Shown here piece after piece: positions 13,041 to 27,382 of a DNA stretch of 64,000 bases (its first letter is position 1; the number at the start of each line of letters is the position of its first letter). The DNA lies in the NCBI RefSeq assembly GCF_000003815.2, contig NC_049986.1:19423006-19487005 (forward strand), given 5' to 3'. Source of the stretch: Branchiostoma floridae (Eukaryota > Chordata > Leptocardii > Amphioxiformes > Branchiostomatidae). The notes beneath the pieces were generated by a model. It did no database searches. It saw only the letters and a list, made by a program, of their open reading frames with translations, and was not told the origin of the DNA. The position numbers and the translations under genes were made by a program.

Positions 13041-13104
13041 TTGCCAAAATTCGGACTCCAGAAGAGGCGCCTTCAGCAGAAAGCACTACGGCTCTGTGGA
13101 ACTG
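13041..13104 (+). CDS. GARNL3: GARNL3 exon 0 (upstream coding exon)
   Basis: Flanked by TTGTGATTCTAG and GTCAGT. Read from its second base it encodes a peptide ending AFSRKHYGSVEL, which matches what I remember just before the LISSDADGAIQRAGRFRVENG stretch of vertebrate GARNL3. It ends in phase 0 and joins cleanly to the CTG at 17846, giving SVEL-LISCTADG. It starts one base into a codon, so at least one more coding exon lies upstream. The other two frames are also open, so the call rests on the similarity and phase. Confidence 0.75.
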
Positions 13105-16100
13105 GTCAGTATGCTATATGCATTTTGATAAGTGTTACATGTATTGATACAGTTAAATCTGTAATTATCAATAAGTGGCCTTAGATAAAATCACAAACTA
13201 CCCTATTTTAAAACAGAAATGGGGGCATTGTAGATTTTGTACACATTGGAAAGGGAGGGTATCATAGGAAACTAACAAAAAAAGGGAGCCAATAAAGTGA
13301 AATGAAGCTTACAGTCGTTCCTATTAACCTACGGAATAGAAAAGCCAAAAGTTGTGTTTATTGGGACAAAATTATTAAAAGCTATTGCAGGAATCAAGGG
13401 ACGGAAACCGACTAAGTCATTGAAAGACCTTTTGAGCTTCCCCTTGCCATTTATCAATGTCATGGTTGTTTTCTATGTTTTGGAGAAACATCTCTAAAAC
13501 TGATTTACTTCCTTTCTACATCTATGATTTACTTATGATCAACCAGAATCAAAATTGATAACATTTATATGCCATTTGTCCTGAACTGAAAAGGCTCCGT
13601 AACATTTAGATTAACGTTAACGTCAAACCTGATTTTCCAATTTATCATGTTGGCTTGGTGACTGAACAACACGTCTTTGGCGCGTACATATTTCATTCTT
13701 TAGTCAACGGATATCAGATTGAACAAATGATGTGTTGATGTCAATGTTGATGGCGTTGTCATAGTAACCGGCGTCGCCGCAGGTGGGTTGATATTGACCA
13801 GTCCCTGCCTCGGGTGGTTGCTATTTATGTGTACTGGGGGTACTAACCTCCATTGGCATCACCCTTCTTACATTGCTCTGACAGAAAACAGAACTAGTAG
13901 ATACTAGTATAGAAAAGGGTAGATTCTGTGTACCAAAAATGTTTCAAAAATTTGAGTTGTGGCTCTCTTTAAACCTTGCTTCTACCCGGCCTATATAATT
14001 CTAACAAAATTACAAAATAAAGCATTTGAAATATAGAAAAAGGTAGAATCTATAGAGTGTTTCAAAACAATTGAGGTGTGGCTTTCTTAAAACCTCACAT
14101 AGTCTCTACAAACAGGAGTCTTAATGTTTGCGTCAATCGGAAAATCATCATAACCGAAAAGCACTTTGGCTGTATGGTCTAGATACCTACTTGAATATCT
14201 AGCCATACTCTAGTGTGGTTAACATAAATATAAGGAAAGTATTGCAGTTTTAAACCACCATAGATACCCTGTCATAGATAAAACGAATATACCCGCGTCT
14301 AGGTGAAATAGTGTTAAGCAGCGTCAAACAAGAAACTCTGTCCAACAAGTGTTCGTGCCTAACCTCCAGGCAGAATGTGCCGGTGGCATAAGAGAACATC
14401 AAAGCTGGGCAAGGAGTATAGCCGAATCATTGGCCACTGGTAATATCAATCTGCCGTCACTGAGAAAGCAATGGTGCTGCTGCCCCTCCCCGTGGCATAT
14501 TAGCGGCTATGCTAATCTATGGTGCTAATACTTTTACCAGCACTTTATATCTGTACTGGGACAGTGACAAGTTCAGTGACCGGTGGCCAGCTGACTCCCT
14601 TTGGCCGACTGTACTCCTTGGCCAGCTTTGATACTCCGAATGAAAGCTCATCTGTGTTGGTAGATTCCATATTGAAAAAAGTTTAAGCTTGGATACTATC
14701 TTGTGCCACTGATAAATTTGCTTGAGATTAGTTCAAAGCAGCGGTTTTGGCTCAAGAAAGAAAAATGACTGTAAATGAAAGTAGTTTGACCACCTTTGCC
14801 TCCCACCCTTTTTATCGTGGATATATTTAGCTGCCACATCCGGATGTTGATGGGTTCCTCCAGCGTGGGACTCGAGTTGAGACGAAGCGGGCATGTTTCA
14901 TGTGGTAACCCGTGGGAGGACGGCTTTCCTTTCTTAACCACCATAGCGGCAGCTTATGCATAGGAAATCAAATTATATTCAAAAGCTTTCATAAAGCTCT
15001 CGCGTCCGGAACCTCGGCTCTTCTAACTTTTAAATTCCCAAATGCCTCCGCAAGAGATGTCTAATTAAACAGGCAGACATTCTTGGAAGCTCTTACCATT
15101 CAAGGCGAAGTTCAAAGACATGCATATCTCGGCTTCCGTCCTTCTGAATAAAGAACAGGATGTTGCAAAAATAGAACAAGGCAATTCTGGCTGCATCCCG
15201 GAGAAACTTGGTCCCACAGCAATAAGCGAAAGACATTCAAATTACTTATTCGTAGTTTGAGACTTCTTTTCCGGCACTTGTGATTGATTGGAAATCTTTA
15301 TTAGGACAGAATTTTGCTGGAATCAGTCACTACTTGGAATAGTTCCAAAATTTATCCAAAATAAAATTTAGAAAGACTAATCGCTACAAAAATAGATGGA
15401 AGCTTCGTCTGTGATATATCAGGTTGTCACGGACGAAGATGCATCGACGGAAGTACGGTGAAGTTCGTTTTACCTCCGGGACTGAGTCTCGCTATCTCTG
15501 TCTGGGTTGGAGTGTTCGCAACGGTAACTCAAGATCGTGTTGATGGGTGTGTTTCAACTTTGGCATCTTTCCATTTTGGCATGTTTCAATGCATTTTGGC
15601 ATAGTTATTGAGGTCCCGAAAAACCATAGCAACCTGTTTTTTTTTACATCAAATTGTTGCTTGCTTGGTACAATTGTACTTGCCTGTGTATATGCATGTA
15701 CTTGTTTTTATTACTAGAATTAGAAATGATCTGCAAGGGAAGGCATTGGTCCAACTTTAAGAAGTCGGTGGAGGTCATGGACATTTCACAACAAAGTTAC
15801 AATCTGTAGCAGCAACGTTTGTATAGTGTTGAGTAGCGGAAACTCCCGGTTTGGGGGGGGGGGCGCTCGTGCACGCTTTGACAAAACGCGGATGTTGACC
15901 TTTTCTGTCGGATAGGTAAAAGGCCCTGTTTCTGTGTTACACAAGGTAGTGTGAGTGTATGAACTCTAGTACACTGATTCACCTGCTCCGTAGATTGTTT
16001 TGCTCTGATTGACACAGCAAGCCACCGGAATATAATTTAGATTTGTGGATTTTCTAGCCTTAGACTTGATTAGCGGTTGCTAAGAGTAACCTTTCAACGG

Positions 16101-19100
16101 GCATATTTCGGTAACAAAGCACAATCGCTTAATGTAGTTTGCAGAGTGAAGGGTAACATTATTTAGGTGTTACACAAAGTAGTGTGAGAGTAAACTCTAG
16201 TACACTGATTCCCCTGCCGCGTAGATTGTTTTTGCTCTGATTGCCACAGCAAGCCACCAGAATATACTTTAGATTTGCGGATTTGTTAGCTTTAGAGTTA
16301 CTTAGCTGTTAGTTAAAGGTAACCTTTCAGCTGTTATATCTCGGCAACAAACCACTGCAGTTTGTGGAGTGAGGGGTAACCTTGCTTCTGTGTTACACAA
16401 GGTTGTGTGAGCAAGCACATCATATGAGAGCGTATGAACTCTAGTACACTGATTCCTCTGCAACGTAGATTGTTTTTGCTCTGATTATCACAGCGCGCGC
16501 ACAAGTCACGCTTCCAACTCCCCACGGGATTCACTCTACTGAATAATTAGGCTATGCAGATTCGATTATACGGATGACATCCTCGTGGGCATCAATGTTC
16601 TACATGTCATGAAAATATCGAAGATGAATTCCACTTTGTTATGAAATGTCCTTCCTACAGTAACGAGAGAGAAACATTGTTTTAGGAATATTAGAACCAA
16701 AACACACTTCTCTCTTACTGGTACACAGAACGATATATTCCATACTCTGCTATTATGTTCATCTTATATATCCGTCTACGTAGGTCAGTCTCTTTATACT
16801 GTATTCCAAATACGAGACCAGATCACTCATACATGACTGTACTATTAACGATAATATTTTGTTGTTCTGTATGTAGCCCCGTAGTAGTATTGTCTGTATA
16901 GCCATTAGTTGTTGATGGATGCCATACATTGTACCCTTATACGATTGTTGAGCAATAATATTCATTCATTCATTCATTGTTCGCCCGTTCCCACCAAAAA
17001 TCCAGGCCATACTGTAAATCATACAAAGCAGCTACAAAATGAAAATATATATCCGATTCGTTAATTGCAGGTGAAAATCATAAAACGATAGTACTAAACT
17101 CGTAAAATAGCAAGAGACAATTGCAAATTAAAGATGGAGATGGGATAAAACAATAATGAAGAATCTGTTGTTTGGAATACCATACTCCGTGTATTTAGCT
17201 TTCCTCAACGCTTAGATGTCATTATGAAGACGAACAATGTATTTTCGAAGATTTTAAAAACATTTTTGCACTCTTGTCTCGGTTTTGGGATTCTCAGACG
17301 ATGCCAGCAATATACTAGTAATGTAATTACTATGGCCTTGTCATCTGCGGAAGAAAAACAAGACAGACTTCCCCCGTACGGCTCGGAATAGAGCCACCCA
17401 CGGAACATGGACAGCACATCCATCAACAGGGCGATCTAACGGGCTCCCGGGAACCAATCAGCGCCGTCGAGACACACACGCGCACCAAGTATGGCTTTGA
17501 ACGGACGGCGCTTCGTATTCATTATTCCGGTTGGTTGGCTGATTGTTCGCCACAAAGGAGGGGACAGAAATAGCCCGTCGTTTTGCTTATAAACAACGCA
17601 TATTCCGGGGTGCTTTGGGTAGTCCTATCGATCTGACAGGTGGAAGTAACTCTTTCAGTGCGCCAGAGCGCTACAGCTAGCAGCCGCTCACTGGTCTCTC
17701 CGGCCTCTACCGCCCTACACAGCCGGCTAGCGATATTCAGGGAAGGGGTTGCAGCTTCAGGTAGACTCTAGGAAGACTCCTTGTGTTAGAAGAGAGAGAT
17801 TAAGGCGTTGTTCTGACGAGAATGTCGTTTCTTGTCCCCATCAAGCTGATCTCGTGCACGGCGGACGGGGCGGTGCAGGGTGCCGGCCGCTTCCGGGTCG
17901 AGAACGGCGAGAACAATGAGGTGGGTTCGGTCTGCTTATCTATCAGTTGTATACGTTAAAACCCTGGCTGTTGTATATCAGTGTGTTGGGGGATAGAACT
18001 GACATATAGTTACAGGAATGAGAACCCTGTCTGCTGTATGTTTTGAGTATATAATTGACATGTGGCTATTGGAATTACAACCCCGACTACAGTTTTTCAA
18101 TGTTTGGGTGGATATAATTGTCCTGAGTGTGTAGTTACAGAAATAAGATTGCAATATGCAAGTTGCTGTATTTCAATGCTTTGAGTATGTAATTAAAATA
18201 TTGTAAGAAGAATGACGACCTGGTTGCTGTATCCCAATGTTTTGGGAATATAACTGAATTGTTATTGATACGAAGCCGTAAGAATGGTATTCGTGATTTC
18301 GAAGCAGATGAATATATGGGTAGATTGTGTTTCAATTATCATGACTTACAACCGTCTAAAAAAATACAAAATCAACAGGACGGTAAAAAATTACGCTTGC
18401 ACGGCCAAGGCATCGTCAGACCGGCCAGCTATTAGCATGTACATGCATGGAATTGGCATGTTATGATTTTTGTGCCACCGCCTTTGTGTCGGCTCATGAT
18501 TTATGCATGACGATAAGCAACTTGTGGCGCCATCCCAGGTATGAGGCTGTTGACATTATGACGACATCTGAATGTTTAACACGGTCGGGTATGTGCAAAC
18601 AGTTCTAGCATTGTGTTGAATCCGTATACGTCTGTATCTGTATCTAAATTTTTATATAGCCGGTATAACCGCCCTTCGGCTCAGTAGGCACGCAGCGCGG
18701 CAGCAGCTGGTTATATTACAGTGATCAACCTGTCACGCCTAACTTTTGCAAATGATCTTATGATTCTACGAGGCTCAAAATACCACTTGCATATTCAGGT
18801 TACTGCAGGTAAAATTGAAACTGTGCAGGTATTTCTGATGTCTACCTGCACCTTACCTGTACTGGTACATGTACTGGGTTTCATGTCGTATGATGCAGGT
18901 GTATGTGGATTGTTATTAGCTGAATTGCTATTACCACAAATAAAGTATAAAAGAAAAAGTAGCAACGGTTCCTGAACAATTTTAGTATTATCCATACTTC
19001 CTAAATTCAGAGTGGTGCAGGTAAAATTTGTCTGGTGCAGGTAATTTTCAAGCAGGTATGCAGAAAAAATGTGCCGATATTGGGAGTAGTCTCACGCGCC

Positions 19101-22100
19101 GCCGCAGATTGATTTACCGCCTTATGCATATATACCGGCATGACGTGTCCGCTTTGTTCCGCCTGTTGGTTATAGAAATGAATAAGGTTTTTAGAAGCCA
19201 CTAGTATAGTGTCCGTCGGGGATTGAGTGAATTAAGCAACACCAAAGCAAACTGCTAAATTACACTGAAAAAAAATATATATATTACACGTCGTACATAT
19301 ACTGGCGTGACGTGTCCGCTTTGTTCCGCCAGTTTGCTACCAAAATGAATAGGGTTTTTAGAAGCTACTGTAAATGCAGAAACTTTCGCAGAGGTTTTAT
19401 ATTCACGGCTTTTGCGGTGGTTGCTGACTGTACCACAAACTTAAAACCACCGCTAATATTCATAATACAGTATGCGACTACAGTGCAGCACTGTAAATAA
19501 GTTCGCGGGATGGCGCTACCGCGAATTCCACCGCGAATACTCCATTTTCTCGCTGCCGCGAAATTAAATCCCCGCAAACTTAATGCATTTACATTATAGT
19601 GTCCGTCGGGATTGAGTGAATTAAGCAACACCATATGCATAGCAAACTGCTTGGCTTTAGTCCCATCACGAATTTCTTGTCATACGTGCCGTCTGTGATA
19701 ATGAATGGTTTATTCAACATTGATATCACAAACAACACATCATTCTTGCAGTCATGGGACTGAATTGCGGTGAAGATTTAATAATATTTACATGGACACA
19801 ATTATCGTACACACTACTGCCCAGTATAAAGGGTTGAAAAGTGGAAATTATTGAATCCTATAATTCACAATGAGGTTAAAACCTGATATTGTAAACGCTG
19901 ATCAAAATATATTTGCGTATTGACGAATCCATACCACCCCCTAGTATGGTACATTTTAATCGTGTACCGCTGGTTACCGAAATGAATAACGTTTTAGAAG
20001 CTATAGTGTCCGTCCGGGAATGAGTGAACTAAGCAACACCATAGTAAACTGCTTGGCTTTAGTCCCATCACGGACTTAAAGTGCCTCTGAAAGTGTTTTT
20101 CTTGTTATGACATTCGTGCGGCGTGTGCGTATTGACGGATCCATACACCACCCTACTATCATAGTATCTTTCAATCGTGTGCCGCCCTGGTAAACACATG
20201 TTTTACTGTAGATAGACACACCGCCATATTTACATTTCCGTGTTGTGTTACACGTATTCTCGTCCTTTGTAGTAGTGGAGTACAGGCTTAAATCGTCGCC
20301 AGGTTCTCTCCGTGCTCACCCCTGCCCTGTTGGGTCCATTTTCTACACCTTACATGGTATCTTTCAATCGTGTACCGCCCTGGTAGGAACACTTTTAACT
20401 GTAGATAGGCACATCGCCATATTTATGTTTCCGTGTTCTGCTACACGTATTTCTGTCCTTTGTAGTTGTGGGGGCACAAGCTTTAATCGTCAACAGGTTC
20501 GCTCCGTGCTCACCCCCGCCCTGTAAGGTCGGCTTTGTGTGCTGCAGAATACAGATCTGATCTAGATAAGAATGTCGTTAGTATGAAGCTGACGAAAGCA
20601 GCGGCTCATATTCACGGCAGGTAAAACCCGTACGTGTATATCCTGACAAGAGCTACCCCTGTACTCAGGTGTTGGGGAAAAACGTTGTTTTTCCGTCAAT
20701 AGAATAATTCATGATTCATCAGTGACTCTTCAAAACACGTTAAACATGTTCCTCCATATCATTAGGTGTCTGCTCAGTACATCTTGATCACGGAATGGCC
20801 TAGTCAAGTTTTCTCGCGAGAAATGTAGACTTACTTATACGTGACTGATGAACCTCTTCAATGTTGTTTTTCCGGATTTCCGAACGACTCTAGCAAAACC
20901 TGCCGACCCTATATAGCTAGTTCTTTATGGGCCGGCCACTGGAATACGTAAGGGACATCAAATTTGAATCTGACATGTAAGTGATGAATAGTATAACAAG
21001 TAGTCTTTAATTTTCTTAAAAGACTTCCCGTATGGTACAAATGATATAAGAATGCATTTCCTTGCCCAGTTTTTCATCATACAATGTACATATCTGTCTT
21101 CTTGTATCATGATGTTAAACATACTACTGTCCTGGTCCAGGAAAAATGCAGTATCAAACTGTTTTGCTGGATCACATTGGCTGAAATGTAAAAACAGCAA
21201 GGAAAATAAAGATGCGACAAGAATCCCTACCCACCTACCGACGCTATTTTTAGTAGTAAAGTATCGATAAAAACACTGCATCTCTCCAGACCTAATGTCT
21301 ATGCAAGACGGAAGCAGTGCAAATCCTGGGTAGGAAGCGGGGGGCTTAGTCACACGGGTGGATCGATGGGGCATACGCACTGCGTGTTTCCGGTAGTTCT
21401 ACTCTTGGATCAAAGGCTACTTTCGTGCTGTAGAACTTCTCTATGCAGTGCACTTAGCTTACGGGGAACAACATGCAATAAAAATTATTATCATTATTTT
21501 GGCACCATTAATGGCGTTTTGTAGGGTTAACCTCAGGGTTAGGATTAGGGTGGACAGGTGTTATTCAAAATACAATCAAATGAACATCCTGTCAATAGTG
21601 CTCCAACATCTTATGGTCAGGTACATTCTGGTAAAAGCGACGAAATATTCCTCTTAATAACCAACCAAATAATCAAACTGGTTTATTCATAAAAAGAGAC
21701 TTGCAACCAGATACTGAATTACGGCCTTAAAAATAAAATAAAATCATCATACAACTTTACATACAACTTCATGAGCTAAACCTTCTTCAAAATGTTAGAA
21801 CCGATTTGAACAGAGCTATATAACATCGACGCTTCAGTAGCTTTTGCACCCCTGAGGCGGCTATAAAGTTAACCCTCTCCTGTAATACCTCTTACTCATC
21901 CCCAAATCACAAAATCTATAGATTTATGTACATTCTGTCAATGGTACCAACATATTTCTGTCAATAACCTCGACCTTCTTCAGATATTACACCGACAAAA
22001 ATCCTATTTCAGAACCGATTTAAACAGAGCTTCCTATAGCATCGGCACTTCAATAGTTATGCTCCCCCGAGGCACGTATTAAGACAAGTTAACCCTCTCA

Positions 22101-25100
22101 TGTAATACCTCTAACTCACCCCCAGATCACAAGATCTATAGATTTATGTAGAATTACAAAATCGTTGTAGGTCTTGCATCCATGAATGAATGATTGAATT
22201 TTTACCGAGCGAATATGCGATTAGTATTAAGGGCTCTATTGTACCCAAGGGAATGTCAGAACTATGCTGCTGCTTTGTTTCCGGTCCACGTTTTTAGTTC
22301 GCGTTATATAAATACACAAAGTGTTATTTCAGTTATTATTCCTGTGGTCTTAACACGTGTAACATTCATACATCATATATGTACATAAGAGAAAGGTTGA
22401 CTTAGCATAATCACGATGCATTAGATATGAAAGATACATATCTAGACTAACGTGTTTAACATGAACTGTTCATTCAGCACCAAGCATAGAACAAAAAAAC
22501 AAGGAAGACACATAAGAGGAAGGTTGACTTGGCATAACAGTAATGCATAAGATATGAAAGATACACAACTAGGCCAACATGTTTAGCCATAGCTGTTCAT
22601 TCAGCATCTTGAACAAGAAAAGAAAAGAAATCATATAAGAGGAAGGTTGACTTGGCATAACAGTTATGCATAAGATATGAAATATACACAACTGAGCTAA
22701 CATATTTAAGAATAGCTGTTCATTCAGCATCTTGAACAAGAAAACAAGGAAAACATCACATAAGAGGAAGGTTGACTTGACATAACAGTAATACATAAGA
22801 TAGGAAAGATACATATCGAGACTATCATGTTCAACAATAGCTGTTTATTCAGCACCAAGGCTTGAGCAAGAAAACGAGGAAGTCACGCTCCCACGCACCG
22901 ACAACCATCCATCCATCATTCCCTTATGTAGCGCACTCGAAGCGGGCGGAAATTGGTTAATGACGGTGGGGGTGAAGATTTGGAGACGTGTGGCGTAATC
23001 GCCAGCGCTTTAGGCTAAGCCCCGAGAGGTCCCGAGTTCGAAACCTGCCATGTCATCGATCTTGTGCTTTTGGGAAAGGAACTTAACACGAAGAAAGAAA
23101 GAAAGGCAAAAAACGAGGAAGTCACGCTCCTACGCACCGAGAACCATCCGTCATTCCGTATATATGTAGCGCACTCGAAGCGGGCGGAAATTGGTTTATG
23201 GTGGTGGTGTAGACTTGGCGGGTCTTGTTGAGGGAACCACCTAGTAATAATGCCTATCGCTATCAGGGTTGGGAAACCGGCCAGCGGAAAGCGATGTAGG
23301 GCGGCGTGAAGGTATATGTACACTGCACGGAAGAGTTAAAAGGTTAAAGTTGCCTGTGCATCTGTGCAAATGCTTATGAGTGGCGCCCATCTCCATTTCT
23401 GTGTGTAGCCCTTGGGCCACGTATGTGTGTTTAACTTCCATACTCTTCCTTATTAGTGCTGAGTGATAAACAGAGAAAGCAGCATATACCATTCTTAAAG
23501 TCTTTGGTTTGACTCGATCGGCCGGAGGTCGAACTCACAACATACGGAATGCTAGGCGAGCATTCTATCCACTCTGCCATTGCACTGGCTGCACGGAAGA
23601 GTGCCTGCATAGAAATGTAAAAGGCAGTCTAGATAAGGAATTCATGAGACACAACAGGCGCGTGATGTGATAAGTTTGTCTCAAGACACGTAAAGCAAAA
23701 TGCTCAGATGATTTTGTCGTCATGATTGATTCTATGCAGAAGTTTTAAAGATGTCGGCTTTTAGGTTCAAGATAATGGCTGTTTTGATGTAAATCCCAGT
23801 ACTTAACATTTGTCAGTGCTCTAACAACACCATGCTTTTAAAAAGACATAGTACGTTAGAGTAATTGTAGTCTATGGTATTGTTTATTTATATATTTTTA
23901 TTCATTTAACAGGGCTGAAATAAATCTTATCATAAACCATGTGCTAGATAAAACCATGCAACTAAGATTCCAGAAGGGCCTTGGCAATTCTCTATAATAA
24001 CTATGCCGGCCAACATTTGTAGTGACACTGCGTACGGAACCCCCTGCCCTCTGGCCTCCCATGGACTTCAACGTGACTAAAGCATATCGGGTCTCATTAT
24101 CTGACTCAGACTCGCCAAGCCGTTATTAATGATAACAACTTCTTTTTTTTTTACTGCCTGTGGGCTTATTGAAGGTAGTATGAAAGGATGCAGAAGTAAT
24201 GTAACACAGTATACCAAGTGCCTACTCGTGTCAAAATCATGTATCTAAATTCTAGGCATAAGATTTGACTTCTTTTTCTTAGACCTTGGAAGATAAAGGA
24301 CCCCACCTGTTCCGAAATGCGTGAGTTCTGTAATATCATTTAAGAGGAGAGTAGTTTTAATTTTGGTTGTAAACGTCGAAATATTAGGATTAAATTTTGG
24401 TGGCCTCCTTATAGAGTTAATTTCTTCCGTTGCCGTAAAAAGTTTAATTTGAAACAAAATATGCTTCGTCTTCCATGATGTTTGACGTGTAGTATTTAAA
24501 TGTAAATTTTCAGCCTACGCGTACATTTGACCATGTACGTAGTCTCATCGCAGCCTTTAATAACGGGCGTATTGATCGTCCCTGTTGTAGACGTGACTGT
24601 TGTTCATTCGATCCCTTAAATATTTGATGAGAAAAGAGCGAGGAATGCACGTCGTCGCTTTATAGGTCAAAGAAATCAGAAGAACGCAGGCCAGAGTACA
24701 AGCCGATAGAATACAGAACAGACAATTTGACATTTGGACCATGGATAGATTACGGAGTGACAAGTGAGGTTGTTGCCTTCTATCCAAGAAGTTTCAGATC
24801 CTACAAAAAAGAAAGAGAAGAGACACAACTGCGATCNNNNNNNNNNNNNNNNNNNNNNNNNNNNNNNNNNNNNNNNNNNNNNNNNNNNNNNNNNNNNNNN
24901 NNNNNNNNNNNNNNNNNNNNNNNNNNNNNNNNNNNNNNNNNNNNNNNNNNNNNNNNNNNNNNNNGAACGTGAAAGGCTGCTCGGGAAATTCCCTATTGCA
25001 TTTGGACGGGTACTGTTGCATATGGAGTAAGATATGCAAGATAAGTCGTCCAATATAACACAAGTCACCCCAGCGCGTGTGCAGAGCTGGTAGATACAGT

Positions 25101-27325
25101 GTGAGAGGTGGTCATGCTGGTTGATAACACAGGCAGAAACTCGTATGTTCCACCTTTGGTGTTCACAGCAGGGCTTCTTAAAGATGGCTTACGTGTACGT
25201 GCATAGACTATTCAGCCAAAAATATGGCGGAAAAACATCAAACGTATCCATCTATAGAAGCTAGTATACGAGAGCTGATACGAGATAGATTTAAAGAATG
25301 TCTTTAAAAGATTGCTTAAAGTAGTGCCATAGCCTTTTTGAGGCCGTAAAGGTGGTGTCTAGGACATGGTGTTGGGAGACAGAGCCCAGCCCTCTCCTTC
25401 GACTAGAAAAATTAAGGTACAAAATCTTACATCTGTTAGGGGTGGGGAAAGTCGTGCCAACTGTTTTTTCGCAAGGGCCAAGGCTATTTGACGACACTAC
25501 TGGAAACGTTTAAGGAAAGTTACATTTTCACAAGCGCACAAGCGCAAGCCATCTTCCAAAATGAGGCGAAAATGATTTTGCTACGTCTAACATACGTAAG
25601 ACCCTCATTCTATTTGGGCAGTGACCTCATTTCGATGTAAAATTTGACAGCCCACTCAATGATTAGAAAAGGTAATCATTTGTACAGTTTGTGTATTCTG
25701 GTGTCCTTTCAGTCATACGTTTATATTTTACATGATTATCTTATTATGTAGTCAAGAATTACATTAATCCCATTTAGGTCCTAGCACGTATGCCATCCAT
25801 TGGAATGTGGGCCTGATATTTTATTGTGCATTTGCGTCTGATCATCCGTCACAATCTGCCGATAATATGCATTGATACCCTCTTCCAATCAGTGACAAAG
25901 AGGACTAATGGGGCTCTTTTGTAATGAGCTGGCGTAATGACGTATGTGTTCTCCATTCGGTCCAATCAGATCAGCACTAATGAGTAGGAGACGGATTAAC
26001 TGGTGGGTCAGCTCTTATATAAAGACTTATCCCAACTTCGCCACATTTACTGACGAACAGAAGCCACAAATCTCAGAACCCACAAATTTTAGAAAATGTG
26101 GGCTTTTCGTCTCCCTCTGCTTTCCAAAAAGAAGTCAAACCCAACCTGTTTAGAAATAGCCACCACTAGTATCAGAGTAGAATATTGTTCATAACTGTCC
26201 ATTGTCACTTGTATATCTACTATGTTTATACCATGTACTTGCAATTAGCCCTCGGGCACGAACTTGCAAATAAACTTCTTACTATATAAAGATGCTTAAC
26301 TGATTTACCGTAGACTTGCATGCGGATGAGATGGAAATTTCTTTTAAAACTTTTAATATGAACGATTCTTCATTCATTAGTTTTTATTGAGCTGTAGCCA
26401 ATTTGAATGTAAGAATTGAAAGAGGATCTTTTATAATCTATTTATCCTTGTTTACTCATCTGGTCTATTTTTGTTTACTTCAAATTTATATTACATGGTC
26501 TTGGTGTCTTCATCCGTATCTTCATGGATTTCCCGACTTAAGTGTTACACAATCACCTGCGTTATTTTAATAACTGCTATAAGTCACCTCACCTCACCTA
26601 TGCACGAAACGTTAATTCTAAAACAAGTTAGTATTTTTACGCTTTTAAATATTATTGTTGAGGCAAGCTTGGCATAAACTTGTATGTGCTAACTACAATA
26701 TACTGGCCAATTACATATATCGTGTGCAACATGTGAGGCAACAGACCCTGCTCATGCAGTAGACTTTCTCTTCTGCACATCAATGTTAAGTGGAAGATTC
26801 AGAACCATGAACCAATAGTGTAAATGACATTCTAGACCCTTTATGTTGATGTATCCATACCTATAGATATCCATATATACGTGTTTAGTTGTACTCTAAG
26901 TAGTTGTTATACATGTAGACCATGCGAAAGTCGCTGTACTTTTGTCGTGTCAATAAAGATATATCTAAGATCAACTAATATATGCTGACTACAATATACC
27001 TCCTCATTACTCATGTGTTCTGTAGTGTTTTATGTAAAGTCCATATATGGTGAAGGCAAAGTAGAAGTTCACCTTCTTGCATTTATATTATTAAGTCAGA
27101 AAGCCATTAAACAGGTGAAATCAAAGAACTATTTGCTCTTTGGCTAATAGGTTCTTCGATGATACCATTAAACAAACGAAGCACGTATCTTAATCGAGTT
27201 ATATAACGTACGAGTCTTTATGTATGGTTGACAGAGCATTAAACCATTCATCCGCAACGTGCATGATGTTGGTGGGCAGAAGCGAACTTGGAAATATGAA
27301 CTATCGACGGAGTTAAATCCCACTA

Positions 27326-27382
<57 letters not shown>

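Larger units (their letters stand above)
13105..17451. other. Intron 0: repeats only
   Basis: Apart from the repeats listed separately, no further coding sequence was supported between exon 0 and the region before exon 1. Confidence 0.5.

Noticed and set aside
20958-21380. 140-codon minus-strand frame
   Set aside because: No motif, no splice partners, AT-rich and overlapped by an open frame on the other strand.
21525-21555. Telomere-like GGGTTA repeats
   Set aside because: Only a few imperfect units (GGGTTAACCTCAGGGTTAGG); not an array.
22384-22885. CRISPR array
   Set aside because: The whole unit is repeated with drift; there are no unique spacers, and the context is an animal intron.
23515-23592. 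A tRNA gene
   Set aside because: A and B boxes are present but the acceptor stem does not pair and SINE-like sequence follows.
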